Positions 15,620 to 22,505 of a stretch of 24,238 nt of DNA are shown in pieces. The position numbers and the translations under genes are program-made. Origin of the DNA: Trebonia sp. (GTDB lineage: Bacteria; Actinomycetota; Actinomycetes; Streptosporangiales; Streptosporangiaceae). Under the pieces are notes generated by a model. That model saw only the letters and a program-made list of their open reading frames with translations. It was not told the origin of the DNA and did not search any database. Every line of letters begins with the position of its first letter. Position 1 is the first letter of the stretch. Where the stretch lies: the NCBI GenBank assembly GCA_030043595.1, contig JASHXJ010000011.1, forward strand, positions 1 through 24,238, written 5' to 3'.

Positions 15620-16369
15620 CTAGTACCTGTCGTCCTGCCGGAAGACCAGCGTGGTGCGGCCGAGCGTGACGTGCGTGCCGTCGGTGAGGCCGACACGGCG
15701 TACCGGCTGGCCGTTGACGTACGTTCCGTTGGTGGACCCCAGGTCGACGAGGACGACGTGGCCGTCCTCAACGCGCAGCTCAGCGTGGTGCCGGGAAACG
15801 CCTGCGTCGACAAGCCGCAGGTCGCAGTCGGTGCCACGGCCAAGCAGGGTGACCGGGGTCTGGAGCTCGTACGTGCTGCCTGCCTCCATCGCGCCGCCGG
15901 GACCGACGACGAGCCGGGGCGTGCCGTAGAACTGCGGGCCGGGCGCCCGCGGCAGGTCGCTGACCGGCTGGCGCACCTCGCCCGCCTCGACGGTGTGGCC
16001 CCGGATCACGCCGGACCGGATGCGGAATGTCCCTGTCGTGAGGTCAGGCACGCCCTCGAACCGCATCCGCACCGGCCCGACGAACGAGTACCCCTGCTCT
16101 CTCGCGTAGTCCCTGGCCAGGGTGGCCAGTTCCGTGCCGAGGCTGTCGGCGTACACGTCCAGCCGCTCACGGTCGCTCTGCGCGACCTCCACGACGAAGT
16201 CGTTCGGCACCAGCGTGCGGCCCTGGGCAACGATCGCGGCCCGGTCGTCCATCTCGCGCTGAACGGCGCTGGCGACCTCGACCGGCTGCAGTTCCGACTT
16301 GAAGGCACGTGCGAAGGCCCCCTCGACCATGCCCTCGAGCCTGCGTTCGAAGCGTTGCAGAACTCCCAC
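15620..16369 (-). CDS. fhaA: FHA-domain protein FhaA with N-terminal DUF3662
   Basis: A 249-aa soluble protein. The N-terminal DUF3662 domain starts with the typical GVLQRFERRLEGMVEGAFARAF and runs to about residue 118. After a short linker the FHA domain spans about 152-244 (GRG at 177-179, SRHH at 192-195, GSTNGT at 211-216). FhaA is a phosphothreonine reader and PknB substrate; in mycobacteria it controls peptidoglycan synthesis by binding the phosphorylated MviN/MurJ pseudokinase. The GTG at 16369 has GGAGGGAGG upstream. Longer in-frame starts would run through the tRNA gene on the other strand and are rejected. The linker is much shorter than in the mycobacterial protein. It is the first gene of the operon. 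Confidence 0.93.
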   Translation of the reverse strand: MGVLQRFERRLEGMVEGAFARAFKSELQPVEVASAVQREMDDRAAIVAQGRTLVPNDFVVEVAQSDRERLDVYADSLGTELATLARDYAREQGYSFVGPVRMRFEGVPDLTTGTFRIRSGVIRGHTVEAGEVRQPVSDLPRAPGPQFYGTPRLVVGPGGAMEAGSTYELQTPVTLLGRGTDCDLRLVDAGVSRHHAELRVEDGHVVLVDLGSTNGTYVNGQPVRRVGLTDGTHVTLGRTTLVFRQDDRY

Positions 16370-16393
16370 GCGCCCGCCTCCCTCCGCCGTCTT

Positions 16394-16420
16394 TCGTACC
16401 TGATGGTATCCGCGGTACGA
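16394..16420. promoter_or_regulatory. 7-bp inverted repeat in the fhaA / tRNA-Leu divergent promoter region
   Basis: TCGTACC-N13-GGTACGA is a perfect 7-bp dyad spanning 27 bases, 25 bases upstream of the fhaA start codon. Its right arm lies about where the tRNA -35 would be. A repressor or activator dimer here could affect both directions. There is no T-tract, so a terminator is unlikely. Confidence 0.35.
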
Positions 16421-16438
16421 GTGCACCTGAGGCCGTGC

Positions 16439-16444
16439 TAATCT
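16439..16444 (+). promoter_or_regulatory. Possible -10 element of the tRNA-Leu gene
   Basis: TAATCT matches the TANNNT -10 pattern and ends 13 bases before the mature tRNA 5' end, leaving room for a very short leader. No good -35 is seen at 16-18 bases upstream, where the dyad arm lies instead. Confidence 0.35.
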
Positions 16445-16457
16445 AAGTCCTCGCCCG

Positions 16458-16540
16458 GGGCGGGTGGCGGAACGGCAGACGCGCACGGTTCAGGTCCGTG
16501 TGTCCGAAAGGATGTGAGGGTTCAAATCCCTCCTCGCCCA
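16458..16540 (+). tRNA. tRNA-Leu (anticodon CAG)
   Basis: An 83-base class II tRNA. The acceptor stem pairs GGGCGGG (16458-16464) with CTCGCCC (16533-16539), with one G-T pair, and the discriminator base is A16540. The anticodon arm CACGG-TTCAGGT-CCGTG puts CAG at 16491-16493, reading CUG leucine codons. A long variable arm (TGTCCGAAAGGATGT region) confirms the Leu/Ser class. The T arm is GAGGG-TTCAAAT-CCCTC. The 3' CCA is not encoded. A tRNA-Leu next to fhaA is a conserved feature of this actinobacterial locus. Confidence 0.95.
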
Positions 16541-16551
16541 CTCTCACTGTA

Positions 16552-16589
16552 AGGCTGGCCTGCGCAAACGCGGGCCAGCTTCGTCTTTT
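16552..16589 (+). terminator. Intrinsic terminator after tRNA-Leu
   Basis: A 13-bp stem pairs 16552-16564 with 16569-16581, includes the perfect GGCTGGCC/GGCCAGCT core with G-T wobbles, and closes on a CAAA loop. It is followed by CGTCTTTT. It sits 12 bases after the tRNA and before the convergent monooxygenase gene, so it may insulate both. Confidence 0.75.
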
Positions 16590-16635
16590 CCGCGTAGCGG
16601 CTGCCGGCGAGCTTCAAGCCGCGCCGGGGACGCCC

Positions 16636-18108
16636 TCAGGCGTTCACGTCGTAGTCGGAGCGGCGTGCCCGGCGGGTGCGCGCCCAGTACTCGAAGGAGA
16701 ATCCCGGCCACAGGGCCCGGTTGACCCCGCCGTCGTCGAGGTACCAGCTGCGGCATCCGCCCGCGCTCCAGACCGCGCGGCGCAGCCGCCGCTGCAGGGC
16801 GTCGTTGTACTCGCGCGTCGGCGGCGTCCTGGCCTCGATCGTGCTGGCTCTTTCCCGTGACAGGATCCGCAGGCAGCTGAGCACGTGCTGGATCTGGCTC
16901 TCGATCATGAAGACGACCGAGGTGTGGCCCAGTCCCGTGTTCGGGCCGAGCAGCAGGAAGAAGTTCGGGAATCCGGGGACCGTGATCCCGCGATAGGCCT
17001 CGACGCCGGCCGCCCAGGCCTCGCTGAGCTTGCGGCCGCCCCGGCCCGTCACGTTCAGCTCGTCCGCGGCGCTGATGACCCGGAACCCGGTCGCGTACAC
17101 GAGGATGTCGGCCTCGTGCAGGCGCCCGTCCGCGGTCACGACGCCCGACGGGACGATCTGGCTGATGCTGTCGGTGACGAGGTCAACGTTCGGCCGCTGC
17201 AGGGCGGGATAGTAGTCCGATGACAGCAGGATCCGCTTGCAGCCGATCGTGTAGTCCGGAGTCAGCCGCGCGCGCAGCCCGGGATCGTGGACCTGCCGTT
17301 CCAGGTGCCGGCGCGCCAGCGCCGCGGCCGGGGCCATCAGCCGTGGATCGACCGCGAAGCCGGGTGCCTGCATCTCCAGCATCCAGTAGATGGCGTAGCG
17401 CAGGCCGCGGGCCGCGCCAGGGACGCTGCGCAGCGCACCGCGCATCGCGTCAGGAATGGCGACGTCAGACCGCGGCGTGAGCCACGGCGGCGTGCGCTGG
17501 AATACCGTGAGCCGCGCGGCTTTCCTGGCCACGGCGGGGACGATCTGCACCGCGGACGCGCCAGTGCCGATGACGGCCACTCGCTTGCCCGTCAGGTCGA
17601 CAGAGGCGTCCCAGCATGACGAGTGAAACGAGGTCCCGCCGAACGCGTCCTGCCCTGGCACCTCCGGATAGGACGGTATATGGAGGGCGCCCGCGCCGGA
17701 CACCACGGCGCGGGCGCGATACAGGCCGCCGTCCGCGGTGCGCACCGTCCACAGCCTGGCCGCGTCGTCCCACTCCACCGCCTCGACGCGGCAGCCGAAC
17801 CGGACATGGGAGTCGAGCCCGTACTTGGCGGCGCACCGCCGCAGGTACTCCCAGATCTCCGGCTGCGGCGCGAACAGCCGCGACCACGATGGGTTGAGCT
17901 CGAAGGAGAACGAGTACAGCGGTGACGGCACGTCACAGGCGCACCCTGGATAGCGGTTGTCCCGCCATGTCCCGCCGAAGTCAGATGCTTTCTCCAGGAT
18001 CACGAAGTCGCGGAAGCCGGCCTGCCGCAGCGCGATCCCCATCCCGATCCCGGCGAACCCGGATCCGATGATCACGATCTTGTGCCGCGCATCAGTGTTC
18101 TGGGTCAT
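16636..18108 (-). CDS. Flavin-dependent monooxygenase, Baeyer-Villiger type
   Basis: A 490-aa cytoplasmic class B flavoprotein. The FAD Rossmann motif GSGFAG is at 15-20, followed by the EKASDFGGTWRDNRYPGCACD region typical of the family. The Baeyer-Villiger fingerprint FxGxxxHxxxW(P/D) is present as F156-G-G-T-S-F-H162-S-S-C-W166-D167. The NADPH Rossmann motif GTGASA is at 181-186 and a late ATGF motif is present. It should use NADPH and O2 to oxidise a ketone, or possibly a heteroatom; the substrate is unknown. The ATG start overlaps the stop of the upstream stress-protein gene (ATGA), so the two are probably translated together, hinting at stress- or redox-linked expression. Confidence 0.9.
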   Translation of the reverse strand: MTQNTDARHKIVIIGSGFAGIGMGIALRQAGFRDFVILEKASDFGGTWRDNRYPGCACDVPSPLYSFSFELNPSWSRLFAPQPEIWEYLRRCAAKYGLDSHVRFGCRVEAVEWDDAARLWTVRTADGGLYRARAVVSGAGALHIPSYPEVPGQDAFGGTSFHSSCWDASVDLTGKRVAVIGTGASAVQIVPAVARKAARLTVFQRTPPWLTPRSDVAIPDAMRGALRSVPGAARGLRYAIYWMLEMQAPGFAVDPRLMAPAAALARRHLERQVHDPGLRARLTPDYTIGCKRILLSSDYYPALQRPNVDLVTDSISQIVPSGVVTADGRLHEADILVYATGFRVISAADELNVTGRGGRKLSEAWAAGVEAYRGITVPGFPNFFLLLGPNTGLGHTSVVFMIESQIQHVLSCLRILSRERASTIEARTPPTREYNDALQRRLRRAVWSAGGCRSWYLDDGGVNRALWPGFSFEYWARTRRARRSDYDVNA

Positions 18109-18698
18109 GGCACCACGATGACCGGGCAGCTCGCGTGCCGGGCGAGCCAGCCGGGTACCGAGCCCGCGACGTGGTGCCAGAATCGCCTCGGTGCGCCGAT
18201 CACCAGCGCGTCGGCGCTGAATTCGGACGCGACCGCGGCCAGCTCCCGCGCCGGGCTGCCCCGACGGGTCCGCACGTGGACTTCGAGCTCGCCCGGATCG
18301 GTCACCTGGTCCAGTTCGCTGAGCAGCCAGCGCTCGAGCGTGTCGGCGTCTCTGGGGAGACCGACCACCTGGCCGGTCAGCGGTTCGCAGTAGACGCCTG
18401 GCGACGTCACGTACACCACCAGAAGCGGCCTGCCGAGCCGTCGCGACATGCCCGCCGCGTACGCGAGCGCGTTGCGCGCGGAGGTGGAGCCGTCATAACC
18501 CGCGATGACGGGATGAACGACAGTGACCGGTCGCGCCTGGGAGGGACGGTCCGTCACCTCCGGGCACAGCTCTTGCGGGCGCAGTCGTTCCCGCTGGCGG
18601 CGGCGCTCTGGCCGACGCTGCCGCTGCACAGGGCCTTGCTGCTCAGCGCTGCGCTGCTCAGGCGGGCCCTGATCCGGGTAAGGCTCTGCCTGGTCCAT
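18105..18698 (-). CDS. Universal stress protein family protein
   Basis: A 197-aa protein with one UspA domain (about residues 58-197): HPVIAGYDGSTSARNALAYA at its start and VIGAPRRFWHHVAGSVPGWLARHASCPVIVVP at its end. The usual nucleotide loop Gx2Gx9G(S/T) is only partly kept: GAPR has Arg for the second Gly, while the later GS remains. ATP binding is therefore doubtful. Residues 1-56 are an unusual Gln/Arg/Glu/Pro-rich extension. I chose ATG 18698 because GAGG lies eight bases upstream; a TTG ten codons earlier opens the frame. A GTG at 18557 would remove the extension but lacks a spaced ribosome binding site. It is coupled by an ATGA overlap to the monooxygenase. Confidence 0.85.
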   Translation of the reverse strand: MDQAEPYPDQGPPEQRSAEQQGPVQRQRRPERRRQRERLRPQELCPEVTDRPSQARPVTVVHPVIAGYDGSTSARNALAYAAGMSRRLGRPLLVVYVTSPGVYCEPLTGQVVGLPRDADTLERWLLSELDQVTDPGELEVHVRTRRGSPARELAAVASEFSADALVIGAPRRFWHHVAGSVPGWLARHASCPVIVVP

Positions 18699-18748
18699 TT
18701 CCGCGTCCTCGCGGCCGCATGTGGTCAATAGTTTTGTTATAGCAAATA

Positions 18749-18777
18749 TTTACCCGCTGGTTAAGCGGAACTATAGG
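18749..18777 (+). promoter_or_regulatory. Candidate promoter upstream of the histidine kinase
   Basis: TTTACC (18749-18754) and TATAGG (18772-18777) are 17 bases apart in an unusually AT-rich patch (about 18721-18780) of the 225-base divergent gap. The spacer holds a small hairpin, CCGCT-N5-AGCGG (18754-18768). The leader to the kinase start would be about 140 bases. No credible gene lies in this gap. Confidence 0.4.
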
Positions 18778-18923
18778 TGCCATGGCGCCCGGCACGGAAG
18801 AGCCTGGCCCGTCGGGATGGCGCGAGCCGCATCCTCAGCCACAGTGTGGTGCTGGCGGATCATCCGCCAGGGAAGTAATGCTCTTTCGCTGATCGAGGCG
18901 GCCTGAGGTGGCACGATGAAGGT

Positions 18924-20834
18924 GTGGTGGCAAAGCAGGCACACCCTTCGTTCCTGGGGGCTGGCGTGGCGCAGACGGACACCGCCGCCTCGAGAGACCG
19001 GGTGGACGCGACCGCGCGCGCAGTGATCGAGAGCGCCGCGGATGCCATCGTGGCGTTCGGGACGGACCGCACCGTGCTGCTGTGGAACCCCGCCGCGGAG
19101 CGGATGTTCGGCTGGGCTGCCGATGAGGTGGTGGGCCTCGAGCCGCCGATGATCCCTGAAGAGCTGAGTGCCGAGCACAACGCGGTGCTCGAGCGCGTCC
19201 GCGGCGGCGGGCAGATCTCCTTCGCCACCCGGCGGATACGCAAGGACGGGCTGGCACTCGACGTGCGCATCGACACCAGCGCGCTGACCGACAGCGGCGG
19301 CGAGGTGATCGGCTGGGTCAGCATCTGCCACCAGACTGGCGAGGACGACGTCGCCAGGCACTACATGGCCGAACGTGCCCGGGTGGTGCGCCGCCTCGGC
19401 GACGTGGTCGCCGACATGAACGCGCAGCGCGACCTCGAATCCGTACTCGACCGGATCGCGGCGAGCCTGCGCGAGCTGACCGGTGCGGACGCCGGCGGGT
19501 TCGTGCTGATCGAGGACGACCGGCTGCGGCTCGTGTCCACCGCCGGCCTGCCCGCCAGGCTGCGCGGCCGCGTGGCGTCGCTGTCCAGCAGCCTGGTCGG
19601 CGAGCTGCTCCGGTCCGGCAAGACGGTCATGATGGCGACCGGCGAGTCCGGCGGTTTCGATGACCTGATCTGGTCCGCGCTGCCCGGCCTGCACACGATC
19701 GCGCTCAGCCTCTCGCACGTCGGCGGCCGTCCGTACGGCGCGCTGTACGCCCTGTACAGCCGGCGCACGCTCAGCCACGTCGAGCTTGAGCTCCTTGAGC
19801 TGCTCGCCGGGCACGCCGGCGTGGCGCTGACCAATGCGATGGCGTTCGAGGAAGTGGTCCGGCAGCGAGCGCACGAGCGCGCGGTCATCGACGGCAGCGC
19901 CGACGGCATCGCCGTGCTCGACGAGGACGGCATGGTCAAGCAGTGGAACCCGGCCGCGCACCGGATCACCGGCATCTCGGCCAGTGAGGTCATGGGCGCT
20001 CCCCCGCCGTTCCCGCTGCCCGAGCCTGGCGAGCGGCGCACCAACAAGCTGGCCAGCGGGCGCTGGCTGGACGTGCTGTGCACCGCGCTCGGCGACGGCG
20101 GCGAGCGGGTCGTCGACTTCCGCGACGTTACCGCCGCCAAGGAGCTCGAGGAGGCCAAGGACCTGTTCCTCGCCACCACGAGCCACGAGCTGCGCACCCC
20201 GATCACCGTCGTGCAGGGTTTCGCGTCCACGCTGGCCAGCCGGTGGGACCAGCTATCCGACGCGGACCGGCGGGCGGCGGTGCGGACGATCGCCGAGCGG
20301 GCGGGCTCGCTCGGCCGGCTGGTCGAGCAGCTGCTGCTCGGCGCGCGGGCGGGGGCGGACCAGCTGCCGGTGAACAACGGCCCCTTCGACCTGGCGGTGC
20401 TGCTGCGGACGACGGTCACCTCGTTCGGGCCGCTGTCGGACAGGCACGAGGTCGTCGCTGACGTGCCTGACGACCTGCCGCTCGCGCACGGCGACGCGAT
20501 GGCGACCGACATCATTGTCGGGCAGCTGCTTGAGAACGCGTTCAAGTACTCGCCGTCCGGCGGGCTCGTGACCGTACGGGCCCGGGTGACCGGGCCGATG
20601 ATCGAGGTGGACGTCGAGGACGAGGGAATCGGGATCGCCCCTGGCGACCACGAGCGGATCTTCGAGCGCTTCGTCCAGGGCGAGACGGGTGACCGGCGCC
20701 GGTTCGGCGGGGTCGGCATCGGCCTGTACATCGTGCGGCGCCTGGCCGTCGCGCAGAACGGGACCGTGGTGGCCCAGTCACGGCCCAGCGGCGGCACGGT
20801 CATGCGGCTCAGCCTGCGCCGGGCGGACCTGTAG
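18924..20834 (+). CDS. Soluble PAS-GAF-PAS sensor histidine kinase
   Basis: A 636-aa cytoplasmic sensor kinase with no transmembrane segment. Domains: PAS at about 30-138 (WNPAAERMFGW at 54-64), GAF at about 165-305, a second PAS at about 318-405 (WNPAAHRITG at 341-350) and HisKA with the phosphorylatable His421 in SHELRTP. HATPase_c follows with N box QLLENAFKYSP (534-544), G1 DEGIG (566-570) and G2 GVGIGLYI (596-603). It probably senses a small ligand, redox state or light through PAS/GAF. The ligand cannot be read from sequence. No response regulator is nearby, so the partner is encoded elsewhere. The GTG at 18924 is used; a GTG at 18966 with GGGGG upstream is a good alternative. It converges on the ABC ATPase with seven bases between stops. 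Confidence 0.92.
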   Translation: MVAKQAHPSFLGAGVAQTDTAASRDRVDATARAVIESAADAIVAFGTDRTVLLWNPAAERMFGWAADEVVGLEPPMIPEELSAEHNAVLERVRGGGQISFATRRIRKDGLALDVRIDTSALTDSGGEVIGWVSICHQTGEDDVARHYMAERARVVRRLGDVVADMNAQRDLESVLDRIAASLRELTGADAGGFVLIEDDRLRLVSTAGLPARLRGRVASLSSSLVGELLRSGKTVMMATGESGGFDDLIWSALPGLHTIALSLSHVGGRPYGALYALYSRRTLSHVELELLELLAGHAGVALTNAMAFEEVVRQRAHERAVIDGSADGIAVLDEDGMVKQWNPAAHRITGISASEVMGAPPPFPLPEPGERRTNKLASGRWLDVLCTALGDGGERVVDFRDVTAAKELEEAKDLFLATTSHELRTPITVVQGFASTLASRWDQLSDADRRAAVRTIAERAGSLGRLVEQLLLGARAGADQLPVNNGPFDLAVLLRTTVTSFGPLSDRHEVVADVPDDLPLAHGDAMATDIIVGQLLENAFKYSPSGGLVTVRARVTGPMIEVDVEDEGIGIAPGDHERIFERFVQGETGDRRRFGGVGIGLYIVRRLAVAQNGTVVAQSRPSGGTVMRLSLRRADL

Positions 20835-20841
20835 GCAGTTC

Positions 20842-21624
20842 TTACAGGCGGGCCTGTTCCCGGTCGCGCGGCTCGCCGCCGGTCGCGGCCAGGTACTCGT
20901 CGATGACGCCGGGCACGTCGTCGCTGTCCCGCAGGATCTGGCCCGCCTCCATCCACAGCACCCGGTTGCAGCTCTGCTCGATCTCGCCGAGGTTGTGCGC
21001 GACCAGGAACACCGTGCCGGCCTCGTTGCGCAGTTCCTTGATCCGGTCGTGGCTCTTGGTGCGGAAGGCGGCGTCACCGGTGGCCAGCGCCTCGTCGATC
21101 ATGAGGATCTCGTGGCTCTTGGCCGACGCGATCGCGAACCGCAGGCGCTGCGCCATGCCGGTCGAATACGCGCGCATCGGCAGGTCGATGAACCGGCCGA
21201 CGCCGGAAAAGTCCACGATGTGCTGGTAGCGGGCCTTGACCTCCTGTGGGGGCATGCCCATCGCCAGGCAGCCGAGCACCACGTTGCGCTCGCCGGTGAG
21301 ATCGTCAAGGAGCGCGGCGTTGACGCCCAGCAGGGCCGCCTGGCCGGTGGTGTAGACGGCGCCCTTCTCGGCGGGGAGCAGCCCCGCGATGGCCCGCAGC
21401 AGCGTGGACTTCCCTGATCCGTTCCGGCCGATGACGCCGACCACGTCGCCGTGGTTGACCACGAACGAGATGCCGCGGATCGCGTGCACCTCGCGGATGG
21501 ACGCGCGACGCTGCCGCTTGACCACGCGCATCAGCGCGGTGGCGGCGGTGCCCTTGTTCCCGCCCGCCCCGTACACGCGGTAGACCACGTGCAGGTCGTC
21601 AACCACAACGGTCGGGTCAGCCAC
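20842..21624 (-). CDS. ABC transporter ATPase of the polysaccharide/teichoic acid export type
   Basis: A 260-aa nucleotide-binding subunit. Walker A GRNGSGKST is at 66-74. The ABC signature is the variant YSTGM (153-157), as in Wzt/TagH/RfbE-type exporters, rather than LSGGQ. Walker B ILMIDE is at 173-178, with the switch His210 in LVAHN. An N-terminal extension of about 45 residues before the REVHAIRGISF segment also fits this family. It powers export of a lipid-linked glycan such as galactan or teichoic acid. No permease is in the window; it is probably beyond or elsewhere. It starts with GTG at 21624, divergent from the RsbW-like gene. Confidence 0.9.
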   Translation of the reverse strand: MADPTVVVDDLHVVYRVYGAGGNKGTAATALMRVVKRQRRASIREVHAIRGISFVVNHGDVVGVIGRNGSGKSTLLRAIAGLLPAEKGAVYTTGQAALLGVNAALLDDLTGERNVVLGCLAMGMPPQEVKARYQHIVDFSGVGRFIDLPMRAYSTGMAQRLRFAIASAKSHEILMIDEALATGDAAFRTKSHDRIKELRNEAGTVFLVAHNLGEIEQSCNRVLWMEAGQILRDSDDVPGVIDEYLAATGGEPRDREQARL

Positions 21625-21752
21625 GGTGCCACCCAGCTACCTGGTCGGAATATGCGAAGGCCACGACCTGACGTTACCCTCCCGGCGGGGTACTCGCGTC
21701 CGGACAGCATGGACATGTTGTCAGATAACACCCGCGAAATACGCCGAACACG

Positions 21753-21777
21753 GTTTCACCGCGTTCGCACGGGGCAT
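21753..21777 (+). promoter_or_regulatory. Sigma-B/F-like promoter for the RsbW-like gene
   Basis: GTTT at 21753-21756, a 15-base spacer and GGGCAT at 21772-21777 match the actinobacterial stress-sigma consensus GTTT-N14-16-GGGTAT at all but one position. The predicted transcript start would be about 45 bases upstream of the ATG at 21829. It lies in the 204-base gap to the ABC ATPase. Confidence 0.5.
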
Positions 21778-21828
21778 TCCGCTCGTAACCGGGTTCGTTC
21801 AGTTCCACGGGCGGGGCGGGGTGTGTCT

Positions 21829-22398
21829 ATGGAGGTGGCTACGTCGAGCGTGCTAGTGCTCCCGTTTACAGCCTCTAGCGTCGGCGTGGCACGCCGCCGC
21901 CTGATCGGTGACCTCACCGAAGCGGGCGTTTACAAGGGTACGGCCTGTGACGCCGGGCTAGTGATTAGTGAACTTATCAGCAATGCCCTGGTGCACGCTA
22001 GACCGCTCCCGGGTCGAACTGTGAAGGTTTCGTGGACGCTGCGGCAGAACAGCGTTGAAGTCGCGGTGAGCGACGGCGGCGGGCCCACGGTACCGATGGT
22101 GAACGAGCCGTCCAGCTGGTCGCTCGGCGGGCGGGGCCTTGGCATCGTCGCCCGGCTCTCGCTGCGCTGGGGGGTCTGCGTCAGCGTCGGCCAGGCACTC
22201 GACGGGCACGCTGACAGCGCCCACGGCGCGGACAGCGACCACGCGGACCACGACGGCGCCGGGGGCGCCAACGGTGCCCAGGGCGACGGGGGCGACGGAG
22301 GCGACAGGGACGCCGCGGAGACGACCGTGTGGGCGGAAGTGCCTGTCCGGTACGGCAGCACGGCGGGTTTGGTAATTGCATCGTCACGGGATGCGTAA
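21829..22398 (+). CDS. RsbW-like anti-sigma/serine kinase (HATPase_c) with Asp/His/Gly-rich insert
   Basis: A 189-aa GHKL ATPase of the RsbW/SpoIIAB-like family, which in actinomycetes bind sigma factors or phosphorylate STAS antagonists. N box LVISELISNALVHA (44-57, with Glu48 and Asn52), G1 VSDGGG (80-85) and G2 GGRGLGIV (100-107) are all visible. After WGVCVSVG comes a stretch at about 122-164 made almost only of Asp, His, Gly and Ala (DGHADSAHGADSDHADHDG and on). The last strand TTVWAEVPV follows. The insert is in frame and ends in normal family sequence. I chose ATG 21829; GTG 21823 is possible. The frame is open far upstream, but that part overlaps the divergent ABC gene and lacks family sequence. 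Confidence 0.8.
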   Translation: MEVATSSVLVLPFTASSVGVARRRLIGDLTEAGVYKGTACDAGLVISELISNALVHARPLPGRTVKVSWTLRQNSVEVAVSDGGGPTVPMVNEPSSWSLGGRGLGIVARLSLRWGVCVSVGQALDGHADSAHGADSDHADHDGAGGANGAQGDGGDGGDRDAAETTVWAEVPVRYGSTAGLVIASSRDA

Positions 22399-22505
22399 TC
22401 ACGCCCCGAAGCGGTGATAACTTCCCGCGGGGGATGTCGCACGGCGAAGTTCTCGTAATTCACGAAGTGCGCCATCGCGTGTGAAGACATGTTTCCGGGG
22501 GATAC

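Noticed and set aside
18721..18906. 61-codon plus-strand frame in the divergent gap
   Set aside because: No ribosome binding site, begins in the AT-rich promoter patch, and composition is not protein-like.
19361..20956. Minus-strand open frame (531 codons) opposite the histidine kinase
   Set aside because: Ser/Arg/Pro-rich shadow of a well-supported kinase, with no ribosome binding site or domain.
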